From the NCBI GenBank assembly GCA_024102815.1, contig JAGFJJ010000046.1, positions 1 to 64,000 on the forward strand: a DNA stretch of 64,000 nt, written 5' to 3'. The DNA comes from Phycisphaerae bacterium. Lineage in GTDB: Bacteria > Planctomycetota > Phycisphaerae > UBA1845. This document shows positions 17,618 through 26,829 of this stretch, in pieces (the stretch's first letter is position 1; every line of letters begins with the position of its first letter). Under the pieces are notes generated by a model. That model was not told where the DNA came from. It was given only the letters and a program-made list of their open reading frames with translations, and made no database searches. The position numbers were made by a program, and so were the translations under genes.

Positions 17618-18726
17618 CGCTGACGCTCCGCCGAAACTGCTCCAACTCCGTGACGCAGGTCGATCAAATCGCAGGCGGCGCCGAAGACCATGTCCACCGT
17701 GACGCCCTCCATGCACTTGAGATGACCTAAAGGACAAACGCGTTGCTGGCACGGGCCGCAGTCCACGTCGATCCGGACAATCCGCTCGTCGGCGTAACTG
17801 GTCGCCGTCCACTCTGGATGGGTGGGACCGAACACGGTCACGACGGGGACATCGAAGGCCTTGGCAAAATGTCGCAGGCCTGCGTCATTGCAGATCAACA
17901 AATCGGCACGACGGACGAGCGATTTCATTTCGCCCAGGGAAAAGCGCGGGGCATCGCAAACGAATCCGCGTTCGCGCATGGCCGCGCCGATCTGACGGGC
18001 GATGGGCTCCTCGCCGGGGCCGCAGGTGACGACCACGGCCGCGCCGCGTTCCGCCACCAGACGGTCGGCCACGGCGGCGTAGCGATCCGGAAGCCAGCAC
18101 TTCGATGCACCGAATTTGGCTCCCGGTCCGAGGATCACCAGTGGATGTCGGTCGGCGATGCCCAATTCCTTCAGGCGCGCCTGTACGGTCTGCTCCGCGT
18201 CGGGGGTGGTGAAAAGCTCGAGGTTGTCGCCAGGGCGATCACAAAGCAGCGCCTCGGCAAGGTCGGCGTAGTATTCGACCAAGGGCAGCGGTGCGTAGCG
18301 GCCTTGGGCGTAGTTCTTAACGGGCAGACGATCGGTTAGCAGCAGGCCCCGTCCGTCACGGTTGTAGCCGATGCGCCGCTTGGCTCCTGCAAGAAAGGCC
18401 AGCAGGGCCGACCGCGCGGAATTGGGCAGCAGGACGGCCCAGTCGAAGCGCTGTTTGCGAAGGTGGGCGACGAGGGAACGGTACTCGCGGTGCCACGGCT
18501 TGCGGCGATGCTTTTCCGGCCAGAGGGCGACGTCGTTCATCCAATCTCCGCCGCGGATCAGGTCGCGGAGGTTGGGCTCGGCGACGAAGGTGATCCGCGC
18601 GTCGGGGAAGCGGGTCCGCAGGGCGCGCAGCGTGGGCGTGGCCATGACGAAGTCGCCGACCCAGGTGGGCAAGACGACAAGGATGGACCGCGGTTTGAGG
18701 GCGCGGCGGACAAGTACGGTGGGCAT
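17614..18726 (-). CDS. waaF: Lipopolysaccharide heptosyltransferase II-like, GT9 family
   Basis: 371 residues from ATG 18726. Opens with SILVVLPTWVGDFVMATPTL, the GT9 acceptor-site signature with the catalytic Asp. The C-terminal donor domain has LVILGPGAKFGASKCWL, the ADP-heptose site, and DLLICNDAGLRHFAKAFDVP then VTVFGPTHPEWT, matching the usual NDSGLMH/GPT motifs. Transfers heptose to the growing LPS inner core. It is first of a three-gene unit joined by TTGA stop/start overlaps. No Shine-Dalgarno is evident at the ATG, and the frame extends upstream with unconvincing sequence. WaaF versus WaaC/WaaQ cannot be settled by reading. Confidence 0.85.
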   Translation of the reverse strand: MPTVLVRRALKPRSILVVLPTWVGDFVMATPTLRALRTRFPDARITFVAEPNLRDLIRGGDWMNDVALWPEKHRRKPWHREYRSLVAHLRKQRFDWAVLLPNSARSALLAFLAGAKRRIGYNRDGRGLLLTDRLPVKNYAQGRYAPLPLVEYYADLAEALLCDRPGDNLELFTTPDAEQTVQARLKELGIADRHPLVILGPGAKFGASKCWLPDRYAAVADRLVAERGAAVVVTCGPGEEPIARQIGAAMRERGFVCDAPRFSLGEMKSLVRRADLLICNDAGLRHFAKAFDVPVVTVFGPTHPEWTATSYADERIVRIDVDCGPCQQRVCPLGHLKCMEGVTVDMVFGAACDLIDLRHGVGAVSAERQR

Positions 18727-18788
18727 GGGGGGATTGTAAGGGTTGTGCTGAGCACAGCCAATGATCGAGCTCGCTTCGCGGCACGACT

Positions 18789-19823
18789 TCACACGTGGAT
18801 ACAAAGGACGTAGATGATCAGGACGAAGTTCGCAACAGTCAGCGCGCTAATCGCTTGCGAAGCAAGTGCCAAACCCCAGGCGTGCGGCATGCGCGCGTAG
18901 TGTCGATACGCCAAACCGATGGAGCGGAAAGCGAAAACAATCGGAACGATAAGGACACTCCCGACGGCGACGGCGAGAAGAGCGCTCCAGATTGCCTCGC
19001 CGTTAACCCACCCTGAAAACATCGCAGCCAACATGAGATCCAAAGGGAATAACATGGCGCAAAACGCGGCCGGGACGATTGACACAGGAAGTGCGAGGTA
19101 CGTGCAAATCCGAAGGACGTGGGATTGTTTCATCCGATATCGTCTCATCGAAATTGCCAATATGGAAGTGGCCAGGAGAATTCCAAACATCCATGTCAAG
19201 TATGCTCCCACCAGGATCGGCCAGTACAGCCATGGCCCATCGAGAAAGTGCTCGCCCCAAGGTCCAAGTCCAAACCCATGATACGAGAATCCAGCACCCA
19301 GCATGACGGGCATCGCAATGCGACCCAGCACACAGGCGACATATGGCGTAATGAAAAACGCTAATGCGGCGAAAGCGCACAACCCCAAGAGAGGACCGAC
19401 CCTGGGTGGATCATGCAAGTCCATGCGCTTCCAAAGATGCCATGGCCGCATCGACCACCACAGCGTCGCCGCCGCGGATCGAATTGGGCGTTCACGCCAC
19501 CAATACTCGAAAAGCGGTTTTGCTCGGCGGCGGCAATCGAGAAGCGCCTCCTCCCATGTGAACGCCGTGCCGCACTCCGGGCAGCGTGGGTCCTCCAAGC
19601 CGTAGAGGTGGTAGCCGCAGCGGGCGCAGGTCAGGCGCTCGATGGGCACGGCTTCGGCCCAGTCGAAGGTGAGTCCACAGGCGGGGCAAATCGGCTCGCT
19701 CAGCCCGCGCAGGTCATGCCCGCAGCGGGCGCAGCCGACGTCGAAGGGAACGATGTTCCAGTCGGGAGCAGATGTGGATGACGCAGAATCGGTGCCTCGG
19801 GCTGGGGGGGACTCGTTTGCCAA
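18789..19823 (-). CDS. Membrane protein with tandem N-terminal zinc ribbons
   Basis: 344 residues from TTG 19823, selected because GGAGG lies 6 bases before it. Two zinc ribbons stand in tandem near the N-terminus: CARCGHDLRG...CPACGLTF and CARCGYHLYG...CPECGTAF. At least five membrane segments fill the rest (for example LLGLCAFAALAFFITPYVAC and ALTVANFVLIIYVLCIHV at the end). The arrangement is frequent in planctomycete genomes and resembles Yip1/DUF-type proteins, but the function is unknown. It stands between the LPS genes and a divergent M20 peptidase. Confidence 0.75.
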   Translation of the reverse strand: MANESPPARGTDSASSTSAPDWNIVPFDVGCARCGHDLRGLSEPICPACGLTFDWAEAVPIERLTCARCGYHLYGLEDPRCPECGTAFTWEEALLDCRRRAKPLFEYWWRERPIRSAAATLWWSMRPWHLWKRMDLHDPPRVGPLLGLCAFAALAFFITPYVACVLGRIAMPVMLGAGFSYHGFGLGPWGEHFLDGPWLYWPILVGAYLTWMFGILLATSILAISMRRYRMKQSHVLRICTYLALPVSIVPAAFCAMLFPLDLMLAAMFSGWVNGEAIWSALLAVAVGSVLIVPIVFAFRSIGLAYRHYARMPHAWGLALASQAISALTVANFVLIIYVLCIHV

Positions 19824-20000
19824 GACGCACCTCCACGAAATTGATAACCCGGGCGACCCGCGCAATCAATCACTGGTCCTGAATTCGCGCCATTCCCGGT
19901 TCGCCACGCGACTGGTGGACGCCCCGCCCACGAGGCTGTACAAGGGACGTTTCCCGCAGGAAGGTGTTAGTCGTGCGCGGATTCCTCCCCGGAAGACCGC

Positions 20001-20020
20001 GCAGGCTAAAGCCTGCGGCT
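20001..20020. repeat. Hairpin repeat upstream of the M20 peptidase gene
   Basis: GCAGGCTAAAGCCTGC has 6-bp inverted arms (GCAGGC/GCCTGC) around TAAA and is followed by GGCT. Near-identical strings occur as dispersed elements in many bacterial genomes. It ends 15 bases before the start codon, so it could also affect initiation. Confidence 0.4.
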
Positions 20021-20035
20021 CGCCAGGAGAGCATC

Positions 20036-21403
20036 ATGATCGACAAAGTAATTGCCTACATCGACGAGAACCGCCAGCGCTTCCTCGACATGCTCAACGA
20101 CTACCTGCGCATCCCGAGCGTCTCCACCGATCCCGAGGCCCGAGGCGCCATGAAGGAAGGCGCCGAGTGGACCCGGAAGGTGTTCGAGGGCGCCGGGCTC
20201 AAGGCCGAGATCGTTGCCACCAAGGGACATGCGGCCGTGCTCGCCGACAACGGCTCCGGCGGCGGCAAGACGATGCTCATCTACGGCCACTATGACGTAC
20301 AGCCGACCGGCGATGAATCCCTGTGGCACTCGCCGGCGTTCGAGCCCACGGTTCGTGACGGCAAGCTCTACGCCCGCGGCTCGGCCGACGACAAGGGGCA
20401 GATTCTCGCCCACATGTTCGCGGCGCAGGCGTGGATGAAGGTGGCCAAGAAGATTCCGGGGCGGGTCAAGTTTCTGGTCGAGGGCGAGGAGGAGATCGGC
20501 TCGCCCAACCTCGCCCCGCTGATCCGTGATCAGAAGGACCGGCTGGCCTGCGATTATGTCGCCCTGTCGGATACGCCGAAGTTCAACGAGGACATCCCGG
20601 CCATCACCTACGGCACCAAAGGCCTGATCTACAAGGAGATCGTGCTCACCGGGCCGAAGCAGAACTTGCACAGCGGCTCGTACGGCGGCACGCTGGTCAA
20701 TCCCGGCAACGCGCTGGCGGCGATCATCGCCGCCCTGCGTGATGCGAAGAACCGCGTGACCATCCCCGGCTTCTACGACGACGTCCGCGAGCCCACTGAC
20801 GAGGAGCGCAAGCGGATGAAAGCCCTGCCCTTCGACGAGCGCAAGTACGCCGAGACGATCGGCGTGCCGGAACTCGACGGCGAGGCGGGGTATTCGACCA
20901 TCGAGCGGCGCTGGGCCCGCCCGACGCTGGACGTGAACGGATTACTCGGCGGATTCATCGGTGAGGGATCATCGACGGTCATCCCCGCGCGGGTCATGGC
21001 CAAGGTGTCCATGCGCATCGTCCCCAACCAGGACCCGGAGAAAATCGGCAGGGCCTTCGACGACGTGGTCCGCAAGCTCACCCCGAAGGGTGTCCGGCTG
21101 GAGATCAAGCACCACGCCTCGGCCGGGGCGTACATGTGCCCGCTGGACTCGCCGGGAATGAAGGCGGTGGAAACGGCCGTGGAGCGGGGGTTCGGGAAGA
21201 AGCCCGTGTTCATCCGCGAGGGCGGGACGCTTCCCATTTTGCCGCTGTTCAAGCAGGTGCTGGGGGCGGAGTCGCTCATGCCGGGCTTCTGCGTTCCGGA
21301 CTGCAACGCCCACGGACCGAACGAGTTCCTGGCCGTGGAGGACTTCATCCGGGGGATCAAGACGTCGGCTCACTTAATGCAGTTGATGGGGGAGATGAAG
21401 TAA
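20036..21403 (+). CDS. M20-family metallo-dipeptidase
   Basis: 455 residues from ATG 20036 (AGGAG 8 bases upstream). Metal-ligand motifs of the M20 family are intact: IYGHYDVQPTGDE (His, Asp), ARGSADDKGQ (bridging Asp) and VEGEEEIGSPN (catalytic Glu pair). The lid/dimerisation domain occupies about 200-320 with QNLHSGSYGGTLVNPGNALA, and the late ligand His is in DCNAHGPNEF. These features place it with the PepV/CNDP-like di- and tripeptide hydrolases rather than with ArgE or DapE. Cytoplasmic; no signal peptide. Convergent with dapB, 30 bp apart. Precise substrate is not predictable. Confidence 0.88.
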   Translation: MIDKVIAYIDENRQRFLDMLNDYLRIPSVSTDPEARGAMKEGAEWTRKVFEGAGLKAEIVATKGHAAVLADNGSGGGKTMLIYGHYDVQPTGDESLWHSPAFEPTVRDGKLYARGSADDKGQILAHMFAAQAWMKVAKKIPGRVKFLVEGEEEIGSPNLAPLIRDQKDRLACDYVALSDTPKFNEDIPAITYGTKGLIYKEIVLTGPKQNLHSGSYGGTLVNPGNALAAIIAALRDAKNRVTIPGFYDDVREPTDEERKRMKALPFDERKYAETIGVPELDGEAGYSTIERRWARPTLDVNGLLGGFIGEGSSTVIPARVMAKVSMRIVPNQDPEKIGRAFDDVVRKLTPKGVRLEIKHHASAGAYMCPLDSPGMKAVETAVERGFGKKPVFIREGGTLPILPLFKQVLGAESLMPGFCVPDCNAHGPNEFLAVEDFIRGIKTSAHLMQLMGEMK

Positions 21404-21433
21404 CGCTGGGCTCCCTGCTACCGAGATCGGTTC

Positions 21434-22213
21434 CTAATCTCCTAGCACCTCGCGCATGGTGTACATTCCCGGCGGGCGATTGACGACCCAGGCCGCGGCG
21501 CGGAGGGCACCAAGGGCGAACGTCTCCCGCGATTGGACCTGGTGGGCAATCGTCACCGTTTCGCCGTTGCCGCCGAAGTGGATTTCGTGCCGGCCGATCA
21601 GGTCGCCCATGCGCGCAGCATGCACGCCGATCTGCCCGGACGGTCGCTGCCCGGTCTGCCCTTCCCGCCCGAAGATGGCGTCGCCTTCGCGCGAGCCGCC
21701 GCGCTGTCGGAGCAACGCATCGAGCAGCATCAGGGCGGTCCCGCTGGGGGCGTCGACTTTGTGGCGGTGGTGGGCCTCGATGATCTCGATGTCGTAGGCA
21801 TCGCCAAGGAGCCGGGCCGCTTCGGAAATCAAGGCCATAACGGCGTTCACACCGGCGCTGCAATTGACTGCGTGGACGATGGGAACCTCGCGGGCGGCGT
21901 CGTGGATGCGGGCGAGTTGATCCGCGTCGTGCCCGGTGGCGCCGATGACCATGGGAATACCGCGCGAACGGCACACCTCCAGCCAGGCCATCGTTCCCGA
22001 GGCGACGGAGAAATCCAGCAGCACGTCGCAGGGAACGTCCAACCGATCGGTCAGCTTGAGCTCGGCACTTCCCGAGTGGATGGTCTTGCCAAGTTGGGGA
22101 TCATCCGGGGCGACCAGCGCGGCCGCGAGGGCGAAGCGCTCATCGCGGGGCAGCACGTCGAGCACGCACCGCCCCATTCGTCCTGTTGCGCCGGCCAGGG
22201 CTAATCGGAACAT
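21434..22213 (-). CDS. dapB: 4-hydroxy-tetrahydrodipicolinate reductase
   Basis: Reduces HTPA to tetrahydrodipicolinate with NAD(P)H in lysine and diaminopimelate synthesis. 259 residues from ATG 22213, giving an N-terminal nucleotide-binding GATGRMGRCVLDVL directly after the start; the longer frame adds a non-homologous leader. Active-site region IEIIEAHHRHKVDAPSGTAL carries the catalytic His and Lys, and GATGHDADQ and NCSAGVNAVM match the hinge region. Length is normal. It lies next to threonine synthase on the same strand, so two aspartate-family steps are together, 157 bp apart. Confidence 0.92.
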   Translation of the reverse strand: MFRLALAGATGRMGRCVLDVLPRDERFALAAALVAPDDPQLGKTIHSGSAELKLTDRLDVPCDVLLDFSVASGTMAWLEVCRSRGIPMVIGATGHDADQLARIHDAAREVPIVHAVNCSAGVNAVMALISEAARLLGDAYDIEIIEAHHRHKVDAPSGTALMLLDALLRQRGGSREGDAIFGREGQTGQRPSGQIGVHAARMGDLIGRHEIHFGGNGETVTIAHQVQSRETFALGALRAAAWVVNRPPGMYTMREVLGD

Positions 22214-22369
22214 ACGCGGTTCCCGATCCAATGCGTGCACTGCTCGAGCGCAGTGGCACGCGATCACACACGCCTCAAATGGCAAATTATAGGTGGAAAA
22301 TAATGAACGCCAGTCACGTAGGATATGCGATTCGCATGCCCCACGAAATTTCGGAACGGTGCGCCACGA

Positions 22370-23776
22370 TCAGGCGTCTCCCAGCAGCCGCACGATGGCC
22401 TCGAGATCGTCCGGCGCCGAAACGGGAGGATTGGCGAAACGCCGGCCTTGGACGTCCGCCCGCTCCTGCGAGTGGTAATTCACCGTCACGTTGGGGTCCT
22501 TGAGCCCGTGCCCGGTGAGGATGCAAACGACGCGATCGTCCGGGGAAATCAACTGCTCTTCCAGCAGCACCTTCAACCCCGCCACCGACGCCCCGCTGGC
22601 CGGCTCGCAACCATAGCCGTACCGCCCCACCAGCGCCTTGCCGTCCTCGATCGCCTCGTCCGGAACCTGCCGCACCACGCCGTCCATGGCTTCCAGGCTG
22701 CGCAGCGCCTTGATGAGATTCACGGGACGGCCGATTTCGATCGCACTGGCGACCGTCCTGGCGGAGCGTCCCGTCCCATCGTAATCCGCGAAATAGGACT
22801 TTACCTTCTCCACGTCGACATCGCCGCCGCGGAAACGCAGGCCGTGCTCGTTGTACAGCTCGAATAGCGTATTGGCACCGGCAGCGTTGATAATGGCCAG
22901 TCGCGGCACGCGCTTGACCAGCCCCAGCTCTTTCAGCTCGATATACGCCTTGCCGAAGGCACTGCTATTACCCAGGTTGCCACCGGGCACGATGATCCAG
23001 TCGGGCGGCTCCCAGCCCAGACCCTCCAGCACGCGATACATGATGGCCTTCTGCCCTTCGAGCCGGAAGGGGTTGACCGAATTCATCAAGTACAGATTCA
23101 GGCGCTCGGCGGATTCCTGTACCAGACGCATGCACGCGTCGAAATCGCCCGAGACTTGAATAGTGAGCGAGCCGTAATCCAAGGCCTGGGAGAGCTTGCC
23201 GAAGGCGATCTTTCCCCCGCCCACGAACACGATGGCCTGCATCGGATCTCCGTCGCGCGTGCGGGTGTGGGCGGCAAACATGGCCAGCGATGCGCTGGTA
23301 TTGCCGGTTGAGGCGCAGGAGATTCGCCGGCGATTCAGGCAGCGGGCCATGGTGAACGCTGCGGCCATGCCGTTGTCCTTGAAGCTGCCGCTGGGGTTAA
23401 AGCCCTCGTACTGAAGGTGCAGTCGCCCGGCGCGCATGCCCAGGTGCGCGGCAAGCTGATCGGCGGGCTGCAAGGTCGTGCGTCCTTCGCCGATGGTCAC
23501 CAGGTCGTTGATGGCGGCGAAGGGAATCAGCTCGCGAAAGCGCCACACGCCGGATTGGTCCAGACGCTTCTCGGCGTCGGTTTTGCCCAATGTCGCGCGT
23601 CGCTCGTCGAAGAACGAGAGGGATCCCGGCACGACGCATCGCGACCAGTCGTAGCGCACATCGAGCAGTGAGCCACACGCCCGGCACTTGAAAAGGACCT
23701 CGCCGAGGTCGTAGGTCGCTCCGCAGCCCGGCATCACGCATTGTTGGTAAGATGGATGATTCACGGACGGTATCAT
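22370..23776 (-). CDS. thrC: Threonine synthase with N-terminal zinc ribbon
   Basis: PLP enzyme converting O-phosphohomoserine to threonine. 468 residues from ATG 23776. The N-terminus has a Cys4 ribbon (CVMPGCGATYDLGEVLFKCR, then ACGSLLDV), seen in the long archaeal/planctomycete-type ThrC. The PLP lysine is in FNPSGSFKDNGMA, phosphate-binding residues in STGNTSASLA and glycine loop GGNLGNSSAF. The C-terminal part has TGHGLKDP, a ThrC signature. Same-strand neighbours are the M50 peptidase upstream and dapB downstream. Confidence 0.92.
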   Translation of the reverse strand: MIPSVNHPSYQQCVMPGCGATYDLGEVLFKCRACGSLLDVRYDWSRCVVPGSLSFFDERRATLGKTDAEKRLDQSGVWRFRELIPFAAINDLVTIGEGRTTLQPADQLAAHLGMRAGRLHLQYEGFNPSGSFKDNGMAAAFTMARCLNRRRISCASTGNTSASLAMFAAHTRTRDGDPMQAIVFVGGGKIAFGKLSQALDYGSLTIQVSGDFDACMRLVQESAERLNLYLMNSVNPFRLEGQKAIMYRVLEGLGWEPPDWIIVPGGNLGNSSAFGKAYIELKELGLVKRVPRLAIINAAGANTLFELYNEHGLRFRGGDVDVEKVKSYFADYDGTGRSARTVASAIEIGRPVNLIKALRSLEAMDGVVRQVPDEAIEDGKALVGRYGYGCEPASGASVAGLKVLLEEQLISPDDRVVCILTGHGLKDPNVTVNYHSQERADVQGRRFANPPVSAPDDLEAIVRLLGDA

Positions 23777-23813
23777 CGCGCCGGGTGCAGGACTGTGCAA
23801 GGCGCGACCCGGG

Positions 23814-24905
23814 CTACAATTCCGGCGGACCGGCGGCGCGTTTTCGTTCCGTCTCGCGCTGGAGGACCGACCGTTCCCGGGACGTCAGCGAAGAAATGCC
23901 CTCCAGCGAGACTTTCTTGAGGATGTCTTCCACGGCCTGCTCGTGGGCAATCACGCGTTCGCGCTCTCGCCGCACCTTGCGCGCCGTCCTGCGTTGCTTG
24001 CGCCGTTGCCACCACGAAGGTCGTCGCTCGGGCTCCTGGGTCTCGTAGGGGTGACTTACCCCGAATCCGCCGTACTCTTCGCCGTAGGGACTTCCGGCGT
24101 ATTCGCTCTCATAACCGTCGAGCGCGATCTTGCCTTGTTCTTTCAGCAGGCGCCGCGTCTGCCAGCAGGTCAGATAGCCGAAAATGGCAATCATCAACAC
24201 CAGCCAACTTGCCTGGACGAAGAGTCCGAAGATTCCCACGAGAACGGCCCCGATCATTCCTGTGGTTGTAGCAATCTCCATCGAGCGGACGAAGCCTTTC
24301 CTGCTCCACAGCCAGGCCTGGAGCACGCGGCCGCCGTCGAAGGGAAAAATCGGCAGCAAATTGACGAGCAATAGGAAGTAGCTCAACCCGTAGACGCGGA
24401 GCAGCCAGACCTGGCCGGTGGTCGGGAAGAGGCTGCCGTCTACCGGTTCGAAGGGATGCAACGGGTTCCAGGGAACCGCACCGAACGACCCCATCCAGAA
24501 AACGAGGGCACCGGAGCAGATCGCGCAGATCGCGACGTTTACGAGCGGACCCGCCAGGGTCGTGATCATGTGCGCCGCGGGCGTTTGCGGCGGGCGCACA
24601 TAGGCCAAGCCACCCAGCGGCCAGATGAGAATCTCGTCGGCCGTTCCCTTGACGTATCGGGCGCCGAAGCAGTGGCCGAATTCGTGCAGCAGTACGATGC
24701 CGAAGAGGATCGCGTAGGTGCCCAGCGCCCGGATCAGGTTCTGGACCGACCAGTCGAATCCGTCCTCCGTCCGCACTTCCATCCAGACGAGGATGATGGC
24801 GCACAGGATGAAGACGACGTGGACGCGAATGACGATGCCGAACAGGCGCCCGGCGCGGATCGACCAGTTGAGCGGATTGTCCCAAGGCCGATCATTTCCG
24901 TACAT
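23814..24905 (-). CDS. M50-family site-2-protease-like membrane metallopeptidase
   Basis: 363 residues from ATG 24905. HEFGH at 74-78 sits in a hydrophobic helix, and the second metal-ligand motif is NLLPIFPFDGGRVLQAWLW, as in the SpoIVFB/RIP group. About six membrane segments. There is no PDZ or CBS domain. The cytoplasmic C-terminus is basic (QRRKQRRTARKVRRERER) and ends with ILKKVSLEGISSLTSRERSV, a helical motif also present at the end of the neighbouring rhomboid. Probably cleaves a membrane-bound regulator or removes remnant peptides; substrate unknown. 95 bp downstream of the rhomboid gene. Confidence 0.86.
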   Translation of the reverse strand: MYGNDRPWDNPLNWSIRAGRLFGIVIRVHVVFILCAIILVWMEVRTEDGFDWSVQNLIRALGTYAILFGIVLLHEFGHCFGARYVKGTADEILIWPLGGLAYVRPPQTPAAHMITTLAGPLVNVAICAICSGALVFWMGSFGAVPWNPLHPFEPVDGSLFPTTGQVWLLRVYGLSYFLLLVNLLPIFPFDGGRVLQAWLWSRKGFVRSMEIATTTGMIGAVLVGIFGLFVQASWLVLMIAIFGYLTCWQTRRLLKEQGKIALDGYESEYAGSPYGEEYGGFGVSHPYETQEPERRPSWWQRRKQRRTARKVRRERERVIAHEQAVEDILKKVSLEGISSLTSRERSVLQRETERKRAAGPPEL

Positions 24906-25018
24906 GACCGATGACGCCCCCAAAACCGCCGTGCCCTTCGGCGGGCTTCTACTGAGTTCTCCCCCCTAATGGTGCGGGGGTTCATCAAATGGCAGGTCAC
25001 TGTACCCCGACCGGCCGA

Positions 25019-25933
25019 TTATAGCCGATCCACCCGTCCGAGCTCCGCCTCCCGCCGCTGCTGGCGCTCCGTGGCTTGCTGGAGGGCGCGGCGCTCGCGA
25101 TCGGTCAGGCTCTGGAGGCCGTGGTTGTTGATCTTGCGGAGGATGTCGTCGATCAACTCCGCATCGGCGCGGCGCTCTTCAACAAGCTGCTGAAACCGTT
25201 TGGCCTTCGACGGCGGCGTTCCCCCCAGCGACCGCCGCACGCCGCGCGGACGCGACGACCACCAGTTCTCACCGTGCCATGCCCACCAGATGCCAAACAC
25301 GAGCCCGCTCAGGTGGCAGAGTTCTCCGGGCCAGTTCTGCCCCTTGCTGAGAATGCTGAGAACCGCCAGTCCACCGAACAGGGCCGCGGCCGTCCGCACA
25401 CGCATGGGCACGAAATAGATGATGATCATCATGCCCGGGTACAGGGTCGCCACCATGCCGAGCAGACCAAAGATGCAGCCCGAGGCTCCTACGGCCGGAA
25501 TCGAAGCGTAGTCGGTCAGGATCAAGCCGAGCAGGATGGTGTAAAGGATATTCCCGACCAGCCCGGAAACCGTGTAGAGCACGAAGAACTTCGTCGGCGA
25601 CCAGCGTGTTTCCAACACCCGGCCGAAAAAATACAGGGCCAGCATGTTGAAGAAGATGTGCATGACGTTGGCATGGAGGTACTGAGCGGTGATGAGTCGC
25701 CAGACCTGACCGTGGAGCACGGCCGCCGCCTGCATAGCGCCGATCTGATAGAACGCCTCGCCGATCGGCTTGAAGAGCATGCCGATCAGGAAGATCGCCA
25801 CGTTGATGGCGATGAGTGTGGTAACAATGCTGCCACCCCAGAGCCAGCCGCTGCGCGTGCCACCGCTTCGGCCCCAGCCCATGCCGCCGTAGGCCGATTC
25901 TTCATGCGCGTATGGTCGATCCTGCCAGGACAT
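25019..25933 (-). CDS. Rhomboid-family intramembrane serine protease
   Basis: 304 residues with six membrane helices. Catalytic serine S151 lies in AVGASGCIFGLLG (GxSG) and the catalytic His is H207 in ELCHLSGLVFG. The HxxxN oxyanion-region motif is present as HANVMHIFFNMLALYFFGR. The C-terminus carries ILRKINNHGLQSLTDRERRA, matching the adjacent M50 peptidase. Two different classes of intramembrane protease with the same C-terminal helix suggest a shared partner or shared regulation. Normal length for a bacterial rhomboid with a cytoplasmic tail. Confidence 0.9.
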   Translation of the reverse strand: MSWQDRPYAHEESAYGGMGWGRSGGTRSGWLWGGSIVTTLIAINVAIFLIGMLFKPIGEAFYQIGAMQAAAVLHGQVWRLITAQYLHANVMHIFFNMLALYFFGRVLETRWSPTKFFVLYTVSGLVGNILYTILLGLILTDYASIPAVGASGCIFGLLGMVATLYPGMMIIIYFVPMRVRTAAALFGGLAVLSILSKGQNWPGELCHLSGLVFGIWWAWHGENWWSSRPRGVRRSLGGTPPSKAKRFQQLVEERRADAELIDDILRKINNHGLQSLTDRERRALQQATERQQRREAELGRVDRL

Positions 25934-25986
25934 GCCGATGCGTTCCCAGATTCACCGCCCCGCCGCCGAACGGCTCCGACGGCCGG

Positions 25987-26520
25987 TCAGTCAGCGCAGC
26001 CTTTGCCGCTCCCTTGACGAAGGAAGTATATCCCCAGCATGGTGAGCGACTTCCCGTCGATAATCTCCCCTGTTTCCACCATGTGACGAACCCGAAGCGC
26101 GTCCATGATGTCCACGCGGATCTGCTCCGTGTCCTCCAGCGCCTGGCCGACATGCCGCAGACCCGTCGCCAAATAGCCGTGCATCCGCTCGGTTAGAATC
26201 CCGGGCGAGGTGAAAAACGACGCAAGGGGTTCAATTCGCGCGGCCTCGTATCCGGTCTCCTCGCGAAGCTCTCGACGCGCGGTCGTTTCGGGCGGCTCGC
26301 CCGGTTCCCGGGTCCCGGCCGGCAGTTCGACCAGCTCCTGTTCGACCGCGAAACGGTGATTGCGGATCATGACGATCCGTCCGTCATCGAGCACGGGAAG
26401 TATCACCACGGCGCCAGGATGCACGATCACTTCCCGGGTGACGGACTCGTCCACCCCGGACGATCGCCGATATATTCTTCGTTCGACGGAAAAGAGCTTC
26501 GTGGATAGCAAAGTGGTCAT
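25987..26520 (-). CDS. Nudix hydrolase, ADP-ribose pyrophosphatase type
   Basis: 177 residues. Complete Nudix box GX5EX7REUXEEXGU from GTREPGE through RRELREETGY at about 69-91, preceded by ELVELPAG, which is typical of NudF-like ADP-sugar pyrophosphatases, as is the SPGILTERMHGYLA loop after the box. Expected reaction: ADP-ribose to AMP + ribose-5-phosphate. Located 53 bp upstream of the rhomboid on the same strand and divergent from dxr. Confidence 0.86.
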   Translation of the reverse strand: MTTLLSTKLFSVERRIYRRSSGVDESVTREVIVHPGAVVILPVLDDGRIVMIRNHRFAVEQELVELPAGTREPGEPPETTARRELREETGYEAARIEPLASFFTSPGILTERMHGYLATGLRHVGQALEDTEQIRVDIMDALRVRHMVETGEIIDGKSLTMLGIYFLRQGSGKGCAD

Positions 26521-26829
26521 GATCGGCCCGTGGCGACGGACATGCGTGAGTTGCGGGCATTATAGGTCCGCCGCATTCGGTGAGCAATTTGCGATGATCT
26601 GCTTGAACGGCGATGAATCGGACCTGAGATCGCCGCAAGGCGGCATTTGCGCTCGTGCGTCCCAATGCCGCGATTCTCTCGGCAAGCCGGCGGCGCTGAC
26701 GGTCCTTCGGGGTGGGCGCTCGTCGGAAGATGTCCCGGGGACGGCCGCTTGCTTGTCCCCCTGCCGGACGACTCCTAAGATGACCATCGATTCCTCCGGG
26801 CGATATCGGCGCGGCTTGAAACCTGCGGC
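26521..26829. other. Divergent intergenic region Nudix/dxr
   Basis: 309 bp between two divergent genes. One inverted repeat, CGGCATT (26641-26647) and AATGCCG (26664-26670), is visible. No gene or clear promoter found. Confidence 0.4.

Noticed and set aside
24962-24980. CCCCC...GGGGG hairpin between rhomboid and M50 genes
   Set aside because: Five-base arms, no T-tract in either direction; likely chance in GC-rich DNA.
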